NCBI RefSeq assembly: GCF_030867095.1
Contig: NC_081835.1
Coordinates: forward strand, 20,716,501-20,780,500
DNA: 64,000 nt
Direction of reading: 5' to 3'
Source: Alligator mississippiensis
Taxonomy: Eukaryota; Chordata; Crocodylia; Alligatoridae
The notes beneath the pieces are model-generated. The model did not search any database. It was not told the DNA's origin and saw only the letters and a program-made list of their open reading frames with translations. Position 1 is the stretch's first letter. Each line of letters opens with the position of its first letter. The position numbers and the translations under genes are program-made. Below, in pieces: positions 36,804 through 48,255 of the stretch.

Positions 36804-37854
36804 CTGTGTGGAGAGAAAGAAAAAATCAACGTCATATTTGTTCTAGTTCACACTAGTCAGTTAACCCCTTGGTTCCTTAAGTCCTGAGCACCTGTTGGTA
36901 AGTATCACTAATATACTTCCCATGAGCCCTTAACTGTTGGGAAATCTTGACTCTTGGCACCAAGGGGTTAAACTCTGTTTTCTAGCACAAGGTATTCCAA
37001 CAGACAAGTCTTCATGATGGAACATCAGCAAGAGATTCTTTGTTAGTGCTGTATTTCCAAGTGCATTACAACACACCCCAAAGAGAACATCTCTTAAACA
37101 ACAGAGGGCTGAATATGCTCACAATATAGCTTGTGCCAAAGAACTGCTAGACAAAATGTTGACATTTTAAACTTCTTTGCTTTTGTGTTTTTAAGCTGGA
37201 TCTGTGACATAAGTTTAGTGGAACCTATCAAAATAATTTTCAATGGGTTTGAATGGTATCTTAGATTGAGGACAACGTTTTACAGAAGACACACTAAGAG
37301 ACACTGGGGATGTAGTGCAAGGTGAGAATTAAGAATACAAACCCACCACCTATTTGTCATTCCCATCTTGTCCTTTTTCCATCTTCTTCACAGCAATAGT
37401 GAGAAAGTGAAGAAGTGTTTAAAGTCAGAAAGGAATTGCTAAATCCAAAAAGTAAGAAAAAAGGGACCAAATTTCTATTTAAAGAGGCAAACTCTTCATT
37501 TTTCACATGTGATTCAGCAATCAGTTTTTGGGGGTTTTTTTCAGGTCCTGACATTGCAACATTTTATAAGAATTTACCCCATTTTGCTAAAGACAAACAA
37601 GACCAAGTGAAAAGATGTACATTCAAAACTGGTTAGGGTTGAAATTAATTCATTGTTAGAATTATCAACAAGAAACCACACAAACATTAAATGATTAGTA
37701 GTTGCTCAGCTTGTCAGTACCATAAGTATGGTATAGTAAATGAAGGGTTTGCTTCAGGTAAATCCTGTGAGCACTTCACCATGCATATTTTACAGAAATG
37801 GCACAAACAGGTGAGAGGGACAAACATACATTAACTGAACAGTAGTGCTTGTAC
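36804..37854 (-). other. SLMAP: SLMAP intron between the two anchor exons
   Basis: About 1.05 kb with no recognised repeat. It would be spliced only if the anchor-B exon is used as an internal exon. Confidence 0.6.
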
Positions 37855-37944
37855 CTTTCTCTACCACAATGGGCCGTAACACCAATACAGGAAAGCCAGG
37901 ATTAGGCCGATGAATACGGCTGGGACGGGTTGTAATATGGAAGG
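37855..37944 (-). CDS. SLMAP: SLMAP alternative exon, tail anchor B
   Basis: Codes for 27 residues and a TAG stop (coding part 37861-37944), then 6 more exonic bases to a possible donor (AAAG|gtacaa, GT at 37854-37853). The peptide starts PSILQPVPAV, has a hydrophobic stretch 'VFIGLILAFLYW' and ends 'CYGPLW'. This matches the second known SLMAP anchor. The acceptor is preceded by a good pyrimidine tract (cccttcccttctttag). It joins in phase 0 to the exon ending at 41932. Including it places a stop before the anchor-A exon, so the two exons give mutually exclusive C-termini. The donor would allow it to act as a 90-nt cassette, turning exon A into 3' UTR. Confidence 0.93.
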
Positions 37945-38760
37945 CTAAAGAAGGGAAGGGATATTAAAAATCATTTTGTGCTATAAAATCAATCAGGTAA
38001 AGATGATTTAGATAGGGGGAAATAAGTCACAGAGTGAGGTTTTTTTTTTAATTGAAATGAATTAAAGACATCTACCACGATACAGCACGATCTAATTTGG
38101 TATACAATGTCAGTACACCACTCTACTCAAATTAACATGGATATTTAAAAATACAGTGAAGTAAGAAGAAAAATGTTCTAAAGAAGCCTTTGTTACCACT
38201 TGGAATTTAGAATTTCAGGTCAAAATTGAGGCTTATATTTACACTGATTGCAGGTCTTCATCACATTAGCGTTTTGGGGTTTTTTCCCCCCCTTATTTCA
38301 ATGGTGCAAGATGCAGCATGAGTTTTCCTTTATACTGAGTCACCTCATCCGGGCATCCCTACACACTGGAATCAGCATATTTGGAAGGTCCAAGCAGCAT
38401 AACAGGTTTTTCATCTTTTCTTCATTTTCTCACAATTTCAAGACCCATAATCCCAAGAAAAATTACTTTCTTCTCCAATGAATCAGTTATGACTGAATCA
38501 CCCCAGAAAGCCATGTAGTCAAGACATGACATTGCAATATTGCTCAACATTAACAATGAAGTCCTCCAAGTGATGGAGCACAGGCCAGCTGGGAATCCTA
38601 AATGTGAATATCCCTACCTGTGAGAACCCCAAGCTGGATTTAAATCATGTTCTCCTGGGCTACAGTAATGCGTTTTACTTTCCAGATTTCAGGCCATCAA
38701 GATACTATAACTCATTTACTTTGTGACCTTGTTTCCACTGTACTCAAACTTGTTTAGTTA

Positions 38761-39024
38761 GGGTGCTTGTAGACATGTGGGGAGGCTGCTCCGATGTGCT
38801 GTAATTATAATTACTCCACTAATCGAGTCTGCTGGAGTGTGCTAATTAGTGCACTACAGCAGCTTCCACGCCTCATGTATCAGCATCCCCATGCTTCAAA
38901 ATGGTGGCGGGGCACTTTAACTAAAGCTTGTTTGATGCTCTGGGCACTTCAATTAGAGCATCTCTGAGCTGCTCTAATTAAAGCACCCCCCACCCCTGCC
39001 CCTGGAGCATATGTAAAAATACCC
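38761..39024. mobile_element. Harbinger-type MITE, TTA target-site duplication
   Basis: The left end GGGTGCTTGTAGACATG and the reverse-complemented right end GGGTATTTTTACATATG are flanked by TTA on both sides (38758-38760 and 39025-39027). That fits PIF/Harbinger elements. The interior is similar to 54683-55019, including 'aggctgctcc', 'cctcatgtatcagcat' and 'cctggagca'. It may belong to the crocodilian Chompy-like MITEs; that name is inference. Confidence 0.7.
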
Positions 39025-39179
39025 TTAGTTTCAAGGCTGTAATGCTTCAGGCTTGGACTGGATAAGGATTATCCATAGTATTATACATTTAATAATGTTT
39101 CAAAGAGATGACTGTCAGAGTCATGATAATTGTATAGTGATTTTTTTTCTTAAACTAGCCTTGAAAGACAAGGCTTCTT

Positions 39180-39220
39180 GTATTAACAGAGACACGTTTT
39201 CTCCGTGTCTCTGTTAATAC
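39180..39220. repeat. Perfect 17-bp hairpin with 7-nt loop
   Basis: Arms gtattaacagagacacg (39180-39196) and its exact reverse complement (39204-39220) are separated by ttttctc. It lies inside a SLMAP intron, about 150 bp from the MITE at 38761. No mismatch is present. Confidence 0.9.
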
Positions 39221-41454
39221 AGACACACACAAACATCCCCCCCTCCACTTCCCTCCCACCCCCTTCAGATCATGATAGATGTCTTTTTTTGGAGGGTTTT
39301 GGTTGTGTTTTATTTTTTGATTTTGGGGCTGAAGCCATGTTGATTTTTCACAGAGCTAAACATGAATTTATATTTAACTCATGTTTGAGGATTTTCTGCA
39401 ATAAAGTTTACAGGGAATTTTTTTAAATACAAGACAGTCATTTCATAGTAAAACAACAAATTTGGCCCAATAAACATAAAATGTAGGTGTTCTACCCTGG
39501 ACAATACAAGCATCGATCTCATGTTAGCTGACATTTGTTTTAACCAAGGCAAATATCCTTTATTCAAATTATATGAAACTATCATAAATTCATGTTCATG
39601 CAGCATCATTGTCTTGCAGTTGCTGTCGCAAATCAAAGAAGCGTGTTGTTAGAAATAATCAATGCAGTATCCAAAAAAAAAGTTGATATTAAGTGAATCA
39701 AAAGCAGCTAAATGTTCTAAAACCATTCACAAACAAATCCATCCAGTCAAATCTAATCAGTAACTACAAACATGCAAACACATGTAGCACACCATAGTGC
39801 TATGCTTTCAGAACATGACCTAACTTTTTTTACATTCATGCTTCACCCATCCAGGAGGAAAAAGGTGACGTGTAATTATAAAACACCAAACACAAAGGAA
39901 CTTGTGGGCATCTAAAATTATTCCAACTGGACTAAAAAAAATGTTCTCTGCTCTAGCATTTATAGTACACAGAAGGTTATATGGCATTTATTTTATTCAT
40001 TATATGTATGTATATATGCCTGTGGCATCTAGGTGCATGACAATTTATAACCAAATACCATATTTAATGCAATTGCCCAAAAAGATGATAAATTATACTC
40101 CCTTATCAAGCATCATCATATAATGAAAGTCTCCTTTCTGTTGATAAACAGGCAAATACTTGACTAAAAATATGCCCATAAACTCAGGTGTTGACATGTC
40201 CAAAAGGGAGTAAATTCTACAGTTGCGAACCTTCCTTTGGAATATCTTGGCCTTCATTCCTCAAAAGCGAGGTAGAAAAGAGTGACTCAAGACACCAAGT
40301 GATCACCAGCACCTGTAAAAGCTTCCAGCCCCTGGGGCTGATGCCAGGTGCAGAAGATTGAGTTACCAAGTGAGATGTTTTTTGACAATCCACAAGCATA
40401 ACTAAATTTTAGGATTTTTTTTTTTTAAAGTCACCTTGTGAGTGTCAAATAGAAGCTTCTTCAGTGAGGCCATAGCCCAAACAGTAGTGCTGCTCGTACT
40501 CCAACTAGTTCTTCCAGTCCTCCCTAGAAGTGGTTTTCAGCTAGCGTTATGGTTCCTTACTTGGTTGTATATAAACTTCAGTCCCTCTTTTCCCCCATAA
40601 GAATCCCCCTATTTCTATAAATACACCTCCTTCTCTCCCTGAAAATCTTCCTCTTTCCATCAATTTTCCTATTTCCCCGCATAGCTCTTCTACCCCATTA
40701 TCCCCCTTTTGATTATTCAGTTTGCCTTTGAAAGACCAGGTTCCTAACAAGGCAAAGGCAAGGAGCCTTCTACTCACAATCCATCCATTCAAAACATTCT
40801 GAAATAGCAGGCGGTTTCTTTCTGTTTGTTCACACTCTAGCAGGAGTTTAGCGCAAGGTCCCAAGCAAGAAGAAGATGGTGAGAGAAGACTATTACCAGT
40901 CACACTTCCAACAGCAAGAAGCAGCAGCATAATGAAGTGGGGGCACTGATCCTTGGGTGGGCACAAAACTAGCAGCAGCAGTGCTGCAGGCCTGACCTAA
41001 CCACTGGTGCTAGCAGCAAAGCTCCTGATACTTTCTTGTGTGCCACTGCCACTCAGGACACCCAAGTGCCCAGTTATGCCTCTTGCAGGAAAATTAAATA
41101 TGGCCTCCCATTCGCTTTCCTTCTTCATCAACTACATCTTAAAAAACCCTAGAACAGTGGAGTTAAAGCAGCTCTGCCACTCTTGGTTGCATCTAGAGGA
41201 CTTTGGCCATCATAGCACCATCACGGCTCTGGCTGTTGGGTTAAGCCTGCTGACAGTCTTTCAAATTAGTTACTCTACAAGAGGCCATTCCAAACAGTGA
41301 GGTAGAAACTGCAGTGCATTTCCACTTTGTTCTTTAATACGTGCAACAGAGGCCAAGCACCCCAGGGACCTGTGCCCTTAAGAGGCATGACCATGAGTTA
41401 GGGGACATAATCTGCTTAAAAAAATCACCATCCAGATAGGATATCCTTAGGAAA

Positions 41455-41506
41455 GTTGGGTCTTCCTTTTATCTTTGAAAGTTGGGTCTTCCTTTTATTT
41501 TTGAAA
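41455..41506. repeat. 26-bp tandem duplication
   Basis: Two adjacent copies of a gttgggtcttccttttat... unit (41455-41480 and 41481-41506) differ at one base, followed by the start of a third (gtt). Intronic. Confidence 0.85.
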
Positions 41507-41931
41507 GTTGTTTTTGGGTCCAGATCTCTTGGCTTTCATATAAAATGTTTTCTGCATCATTTTATGAAGAAAAATGTTTTTCCAGCTTCTGGATCACTAG
41601 TAATTAGTCCAGATTTTTCCAAAAAGGCAGCAGTCAAAGGACAATTATAAGCCTTTGTATGATGCCACACACTTAATCTGTATGCACACTTACTGGAATG
41701 GCATACTTAATCTACAAATCTGTACATGCAAATGTCCAATTCAGAAACAAATGATCATTTGCATTTACAGTACCTGCATGGCCACATCAGGCATGCAATT
41801 TGCTCCTATAGTTTTGTGTACAACTCTTGAAAACCCAGCCTTTATTGTATAAAACAGAGATGTTCTCACTCAACTGAGAATTGCCACCACCGTGCCATGA
41901 CCAGAGGCCCATACAGTTTGTACAGACTTAC

Positions 41932-42066
41932 ATTGTTTCCTTTTTCTTGTAGCAGCTTCAGGTTTTCTTTACACTGTTTGAGCTCATCTGTGATTGATTG
42001 CTTTTCCTGCTCAGTCATCTCAAGCTTCAACTTCAGCTCTGAGAGTACAGCCTGTGTCTTTTCATA
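41932..42066 (-). CDS. SLMAP: SLMAP coiled-coil exon before the anchor choice
   Basis: 135 nt, 45 complete codons in phase 0, starting YEKTQAVLSELKLK and ending LKLLQEKGNN. Heptad-like spacing of Leu and charged residues marks the end of the SLMAP coiled coil. The acceptor is ag at 42068-42067 and the donor gt at 41931-41930 (aat|gtaagt). Because it ends in phase 0, either anchor exon can follow without a frame change. Confidence 0.96.
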
Positions 42067-44867
42067 CTAAAGGCAAAGAAAAAACAATCTACAGACCCAG
42101 TTTAAATTGGATGCGAGAAGATAAGCCCTGTTAAAGCAACTTTGGGTACAATACTTTCATTTTCAGCAGTAAATTTGAAAATAATTTGGCTTGAATTAAT
42201 ATTTGTATTTAAAAAGACAGCAGATAAAAGGCCTGTTTAAGGGTAGTTAAGACTATTTCCCAAAGAGAAACAAGACCAAAGCACTCTGTTCTCTTTTTTA
42301 CTAAAATAATCTTCTTTTAACTTGGATTTCATCCCCACAAGCTGAAACTGTATGCTTGCTTCCTCCTTTTGATAATAAAGGGAATTTTGACACCCTGCTG
42401 GAAGTAAGACAAAAAAGCAGTCTTACATTCACATAATATTTTATCTTGCAGGATGACAATGATTTTAACAAATGACATGTACTTCAAGCAAAAATTATTT
42501 CACCTATCACTGGAATGTAACCTCTTTCTTAGATCAAAGGGTGCCGCTAACAGTGGGCAGCACATTGCACTACACATCAGAAAAGTAAGTAAAAATTACA
42601 ATTTTTCAAAGGAAACTGCATGAGAAATGAGTAGAGTACAATTATACACAGTCAAGAAGTAGAAGCTAAATGACTAAATACCATGGCACACAACCTTCAC
42701 TGACCACAACTTCAGAACTCTTAAATCTCATTCAAAAGACAACAATATCCAACCATACTCTGCCTCTATGAATGTGATGGGCCTTATTTCAGAACTCGCT
42801 CAAAAAGAAATATTTTTTTACTCCTTTTCTTAAATCGCTTTGTATAGGACTCTGGTGTTTTTGCCTTGTAAATTTCCTGTCGTGGAACTGAACAAATCAG
42901 ACCTGCTTTGTTTTAACAGTAAGAAGCAATACTTCCATCATCAACTTTCAATTTCCTGGGGTATTCTGGAGATAAACAGTTAGTGGATTCTTTTACCAAA
43001 GAGGTTAAAATAATACTTTGGATAAATGGTGTTATGCCCTTTTCAAGAAAAATGGTGAAAGTCAGTGCAGTATGTTGACTCCCAACTACATCATAACAGT
43101 ACCCAAACATATTCAATGTATGTAGTGTATTATTACCATGTCCATCAATAATCGGGAGGGACAATGCATTAATATTAGCCCAGAAGTGTTACAGTCTATT
43201 AAGTATCCCTTCTGTGGCAATGCACAGAACTCCACATTAGAAAAACTCTTTAACGACAAAAATCTCCAAATCTAAGAGAAATTTTGTGAATAGCTGATGC
43301 GTTGGTCTTAGTAAATACAATACCACTAAGTAAATACTCATTGAGCCACAAAGTGCCATACAGGCCAGCCATGGACTGGAGAGAGAGAATCCTACTTCAT
43401 TTCTGGTTAATTCTTACATCTGTATATAAGCAGATATCTGCGCCAGTCAAATGGGTGCAACAAACTGAAGGTCAAGTAAGAAGGTCAATCAAATCCTCCC
43501 ACAACAAAGCTGAACTTGAGATTAAAATTGAAAAGGTTATAAAAATAAACATGGGTTCTTGGCAGATTTTCAAATATTGTGCACTGTTAACATCAGGCTG
43601 TTAACTTCTATGTGGTCCAAATATGGGCACAACTTTTGGTCACTGTTTTACATTCCTGCATCAAGAGAAGCTTGTCCACAGCATTTAAGGCAGGGGTAAG
43701 CAATGTTTTTGAGCAGAATACCTAAAACACCTGCAAGCTTAACTTGTAAGATGTTGGCATGGCAGGAGCAGAGCGTGGGAGCCACAAGGGGCCCGATCTT
43801 TGTGATGACAGCACAGCCCCAGCCCTTTCCCCGCCGTCTGTCCAGAGGCACGTGCGCCAAGCAAAATGCCTTTGCATGCCATGCTCTAGCACCCTTGATG
43901 AGGGTTGCCTACCCGATTTAAGATATACTTAGGTTCAGTTTTTTGTGGCGATGCCTACCAGAGGGCATTAAGTATGAGAGAAGACTTGACCATTGACACA
44001 GGTCTACTACATGAGCTATAAAGATTAGTTCCTTCATGAATACACAATATCCACTGGTTTTAACATTTCATCTTAACAAGATTAACTTACATTATTTTTC
44101 TGAAACATGAAAATGGCATAAAACATCATGGTGGTGAATTCATGAGAAAGCAAGGAAAGGGATTGCTAGAAGGATATGGAAAATAGCAGTGATCGGACAA
44201 AAATTAACAGCATTTGTGAGAATAAGGCAAGTAAATGTAAGAAGTTATAACTTTTATCTAGATATGTTCCTGAGACCCTGGGCTTCAAATCATCTCATTT
44301 GAAGGATTTCTGGCTCTTTCATATGCACTTGCTAATTGCCTGCCAAAGACCAAGGATCCAAGACAGACCCTATTTAAATATAAAGGGCCCTCACCTTTGA
44401 AAAAGATGCACATCCCTAATCTTGAGAAAAAGTGAGCGTAATCTACTGTAAAAGGCCAACCTGTCTAAGAGCAGTTAATTCATACTTGTACAGTCTACTG
44501 AGAATCTGTGACATTATGGCAAGGAAGACTATGGACCACCTCCTACTCAAATCATAGTTGTGTAAATCAAGACCGTCAGTGCACAGCTTAAAACAGTGCA
44601 TCACTAATGTAGTTCAATAGCATATAAAAGGAAATATGCAAAATATTTTCAGACACATGCAACTTAAGATACACTCTCCATTCTAGGCATGCAAATCCCC
44701 ACTTTGTAAATCATGAACAACTAACATAAAACCACTTGTATGAACATTGAGGAGTTTTGATATTATAGTTGCTTCCTATTTTTTTAATTTGATTTTCAAC
44801 TAAATAGCATAAAAACAACTGCTAGGTAAAAGGTCCAATCATAACAGGAATAAATATTTTACTTTAC
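42067..44867 (-). other. SLMAP: SLMAP intron (contains hAT MITE)
   Basis: About 2.8 kb of AT-rich sequence. It contains the MITE at 43691-43915. No other recognised content. Confidence 0.7.
43691..43915. mobile_element. hAT-type MITE, 225 bp
   Basis: The left end CAGGGGTAAGCAATG pairs with the reverse complement of the right end, CGGGTAGGCAACCC. The target-site duplication is atttaagg (43683-43690) and atttaaga (43916-43923), 7 of 8 identical. Related to the copies at 31364 and 33106 by its ends. Confidence 0.75.
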
Positions 44868-45039
44868 CTCTTTCTGTACATCCTTTGCTTGATTCTCAGC
44901 CTCAGTGAGTAGAGATTTTAGACTCGCTGCATCCCGTTGATGCTGTTCCCTTAAAGTTCCCATTTGATTTTCAAGTTCTTTGCGAGTCATTTCAAGAACA
45001 CTTAGATCACCGGTTAGCGCTAAACTCTGTTTCTGAGAG
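44868..45039 (-). CDS. SLMAP: SLMAP coiled-coil exon
   Basis: 172 nt. The first base completes a Ser codon split with the upstream exon, then 57 codons follow: SQKQSLALTGDLSVLEM through SLLTEAENQAKDVQKE. Sequence and length match vertebrate SLMAP between the 'RQEKELH' and 'YEKTQ' segments. The acceptor gcag ends at 45040 and the donor gag|gtaaag starts at 44867. Residues are mostly Gln, Glu, Lys and Leu, as expected of a coiled coil that mediates dimerisation. Confidence 0.96.
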
Positions 45040-45339
45040 CTGCAAAACAATACTCAATTTATGTCTCATCTTAAATTATTCAGATAATTTGTAAAGTCAT
45101 TTTTCATCCTCAAAATCTTTACATGCTATACAAATATCAAAACAATACTATCAAAACTTGGAATGGTCAGCAATATTGTTACCCTGTATACAAAATGAAC
45201 TGGGAAAATTTAAGCCAAGGATTTACATTTTTCATATAACTGCCTATTTACATATGGAAAATAGTCTTTACTCAAAGTATTTGTAAGGAACTCACAGAGA
45301 GAGCAATGGAACTCAAGGAGCTAATTACTAATAAAAGTT

Positions 45340-45505
45340 TTATAAATATACTATATTTACTACCTATGCTATATACTCTCTATACTTTCTACCTATACTA
45401 CATTTTATAAATAGTATAATAGTTATAGTTTATTTTACTATAATTTATAATAGTATAATTGATATAATAAATACATTTAATATAGTTAATTATAATTGAT
45501 TAATC
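45340..45505. repeat. AT-rich low-complexity tract
   Basis: Irregular repeats of TATA, TACTA and TATAATAG motifs with hardly any G or C. Confidence 0.75.
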
Positions 45506-46739
45506 ATGAACAGGCATGCTCTTAAATAGAAAATGCACCTGTCTTCTTAAAAATATAATCTCCTCACAAGGCGGTTCATTTTAGTAACATAAAATCTAAG
45601 TTGAATAAATACTGAACTAATGATGTATGTTGGTGTTTCCAGTCAAGCCTCATACCTGAACGTGCATTTTTTTCTGTGAAAAAACAGGTGCGAAAGTGAT
45701 CATGTATTTCTGTGCACAGACTATTACCTCTATGTCTAGAAAATCTGGCTCTGAATTTCCAGTTTTTACTCAATCCTAGATGAGTAGAATCTGACAGGGA
45801 ATGGATTGACTGGTGGGAATATATCAACACACTGGATACTGTTAAAATGGGCCCTTGAAATGGAGTGAAAGAGGACTTGCTGGATTGGATGCAGTAGAAA
45901 GAGATGGGGAGGAGGTATGGAATTAACAGAAGATGGGAAAAGATGTAGAAAGGCTTTGCTTCTGTTTCCTTAGCCAACTGATTCATCCCGGGTCTGGAAT
46001 GTTTTTCACTACAGGGAATCTTTCATTAGTTCAAGCAATATAGCTAGAAATTAGGGCACCCTAAGCATAGGGATGGGGGGAATGGGGAGATCAAAGCAAA
46101 AAAAATACAGACACAGTATTGTCCCAAGATTACACTGTAAATTGAATCAAACTACAAGATGCCAGAACTGAAAGACAAAGAATAGCAGCAGGCAAGGGGA
46201 TAACACAGACAAGTTGCTATTTATGTTACATGTTTCAGGCATTCTTTAGCAGTGAGGTAATATGTTTGAAGAATGCACAAAATGTAACACATTATGAATA
46301 ATTCTGCACTCTATAAACAACTGGATGCAAAGTATACAATTCATAAGAATGTGTGGTTTATTTTTATCCACTGTTGTCATAACATAGTAATGAAACACAC
46401 TACATAAGATTACTTTAGTTCACTATGGCTATCGATATTGTGACCATATAGAGAATAACAACTCATCTCAACATTATTTGCAAGCTCCAAACAGAACTTT
46501 GCTAATCCAAGTTTATCTATATTGGGTATTGTCATTTTGGGTAACAAAAGATGCTTTTTACTACTTTTAACCAATGTCACTATGCATTTTCCCCAAACCC
46601 TAATTAAACAGCTGAATTATTAAAAACAGAACCTGCTTCGGATAAGATCTTATATTTGTATGTAACAAATACTAGAAAACAAGTTTAAAATTAGTAAACG
46701 CAACTAAGGATTTATACAAATGTTCATTTCTAGTGGCAG

Positions 46740-47580
46740 AAAATTTCCACTGCTAGCAATGTTTCTGGAAGAGGGAGCAACACAGACATTCAGCTTGCAA
46801 CGGCCCCCTCACTGTCCCTTGAGCCTTTCCCAGGTGATCCAAGCCTGAGGAAATGGTGGGCCTCCCACAATAGGAATGTCCTCCCATTCCCACGCAAGGC
46901 AACGCCCCCTTGTCCACTTCTCAAACTGGGAACTCTAGCATGAGAAGCAGACAGGGGATTATAGTGGCGCTCCCTCTGCTCAGCTTTTAGTACACATAAA
47001 GAGAGCAAATGCAGCAGTGGGGCAAAGTCCCCACATGCTCCATACCACTTGGGACTCCAGTGTGAGGAGCAGGTGAGGGTCTTTGTCCCATTATGCCAGA
47101 GATAGCCTCCTTGACCCTGGCTTCCCCTTGCCGCCCTCCTCCCAGCTGCTCAGCTAAGCAGTGGGAGGATGAAGTAGGGAGAGGCCGGGGAAGCAGGCAG
47201 GGTTCAGTGACACTGTTGGACACTTAGCTGCTTGTGCTCAGGAGCTGAGCAGATGGATCAGTGCAACAAAGGCCCTGCCACTTCTCACACTGGTGTGAGA
47301 AGCAGGCAGGGAGAAGCTGGTAGTTACCCCTTCCTTCCCAGTCTACAGGATGGGCGAGAGCAGCTGCCCCTTGACCTTCTCCAAGCAGGTGATCCTGGCC
47401 TTAGGAAGTTACAGGAGCCTTTCTCCTCATTCCACTCCTCCTGGACCCCAGGAGGACTTAAACCACAAGAAAACATGCAGACATTAAGTCTCCTGGGAGA
47501 AACTCTGCCAGGAACCTTTTAACCCTGGCTGTTTCTGGGTTATTTTTCTCCCAGAGTGACCATTTTTGCTCTGGGAGAAA
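46740..47580. repeat. Unclassified GC-rich repeat-like block
   Basis: It contrasts sharply with the AT-rich intron around it. A 'cacttctcaaactgg...gagaagcag' type motif recurs three times (near 46915, 47045 and 47278). There is a perfect palindrome at 47281-47302 (cttctcacac, then tg, then its complement) and a ctcccagag/ctctgggag hairpin near 47550. It abuts the 5' end of the CR1. It may be a separate MITE or an unrecognised 5' part of that CR1. Confidence 0.4.
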
Positions 47581-47587
47581 AAGCTTG

Positions 47588-47722
47588 AACATCTTCCTGG
47601 ACAACGACCCACACATCACGACGAGGGACATGCTCAGTTGGGATGGGCTTCACCTGTCCCCCAAAGGTAAGCATGTATTCTCTTCCAGGTTGGCGGATCT
47701 CCTCCGCCGGGCTTTAAACTAG
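47588..47722 (+). pseudogene. CR1 ORF1 C-terminal remnant (esterase-like)
   Basis: An open frame of 44 codons ending in TAG at 47720-47722 contains 'SWDGLHLSPKGKHVFSSRLA' and then 'LLRRALN'. The D-G-x-H-L-S motif is the end of the SGNH-type esterase domain typical of CR1 ORF1. The N-terminal parts are missing, so the element was 5'-truncated within ORF1 or its start lies in the unclassified block upstream. Confidence 0.75.
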
Positions 47723-47727
47723 GCTCG

Positions 47728-48255
47728 TTGGGGGGAGGGGAAGATGAGGGCAGGGGAAGCCGAGGACCACCAAACCATGTAGCACACACAAGGACAGCCC
47801 AGCCTGAAGAAGGAGAACATCGGGAACCTGCAATCCATGGGGCGGCCAGCAATATAGCACAGGTAAGCAATAAGCAGGTAAGCAATAAGGGGCCCTTTGG
47901 GAATCGGAGCTGGGGGGCAAAAAAGGCACCAGTCACAGGGCTCAAGTGCCTATATACTAATGCTAGGAGCATGGGGAACAAGCAGGATGAACTAGCACTC
48001 CTGCTTGCAGAAAACACCTACGACTTAGTAGGGCTATCTGAAACCTGGTGGGATTCTTCCCACGACTGGGCGGTACATATTGAGGGTTATAGGCTGTACA
48101 GAAAGGACAGGGTGGGGAAGAAAGGGGGAGGGGTTGCGCTCTATGTCAATGAGCAATATACTTTGACCCTCATCAAGACGGAATCGAAGGAGGAGAAAGT
48201 AGAAGAATTGTGGGTGAAGTTACATGGGGGCAAGGAGAAAGGGATTTGGTGGTAG
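47728..48255 (+). pseudogene. CR1 ORF2, endonuclease N-terminal part
   Basis: The frame opens at 47728, six bases after the ORF1 stop. The apurinic-type endonuclease starts at 'LKCLYTNARSMGNK' and includes 'LVGLSETWWDSSHDW' with the metal-binding Glu, then 'KGGGVALYVN'. The frame is lost near 48225-48245 through a one-base indel in a run of purines and continues in the frame of the next piece. Confidence 0.88.

Larger units (their letters stand above)
37945..41931 (-). other. SLMAP: SLMAP intron (contains Harbinger-type MITE and hairpin)
   Basis: About 4 kb. It contains a MITE at 38761-39024, a perfect hairpin at 39180-39220 and a 26-bp tandem duplication at 41455-41506. Otherwise it is AT-rich intron sequence. 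Confidence 0.7.
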
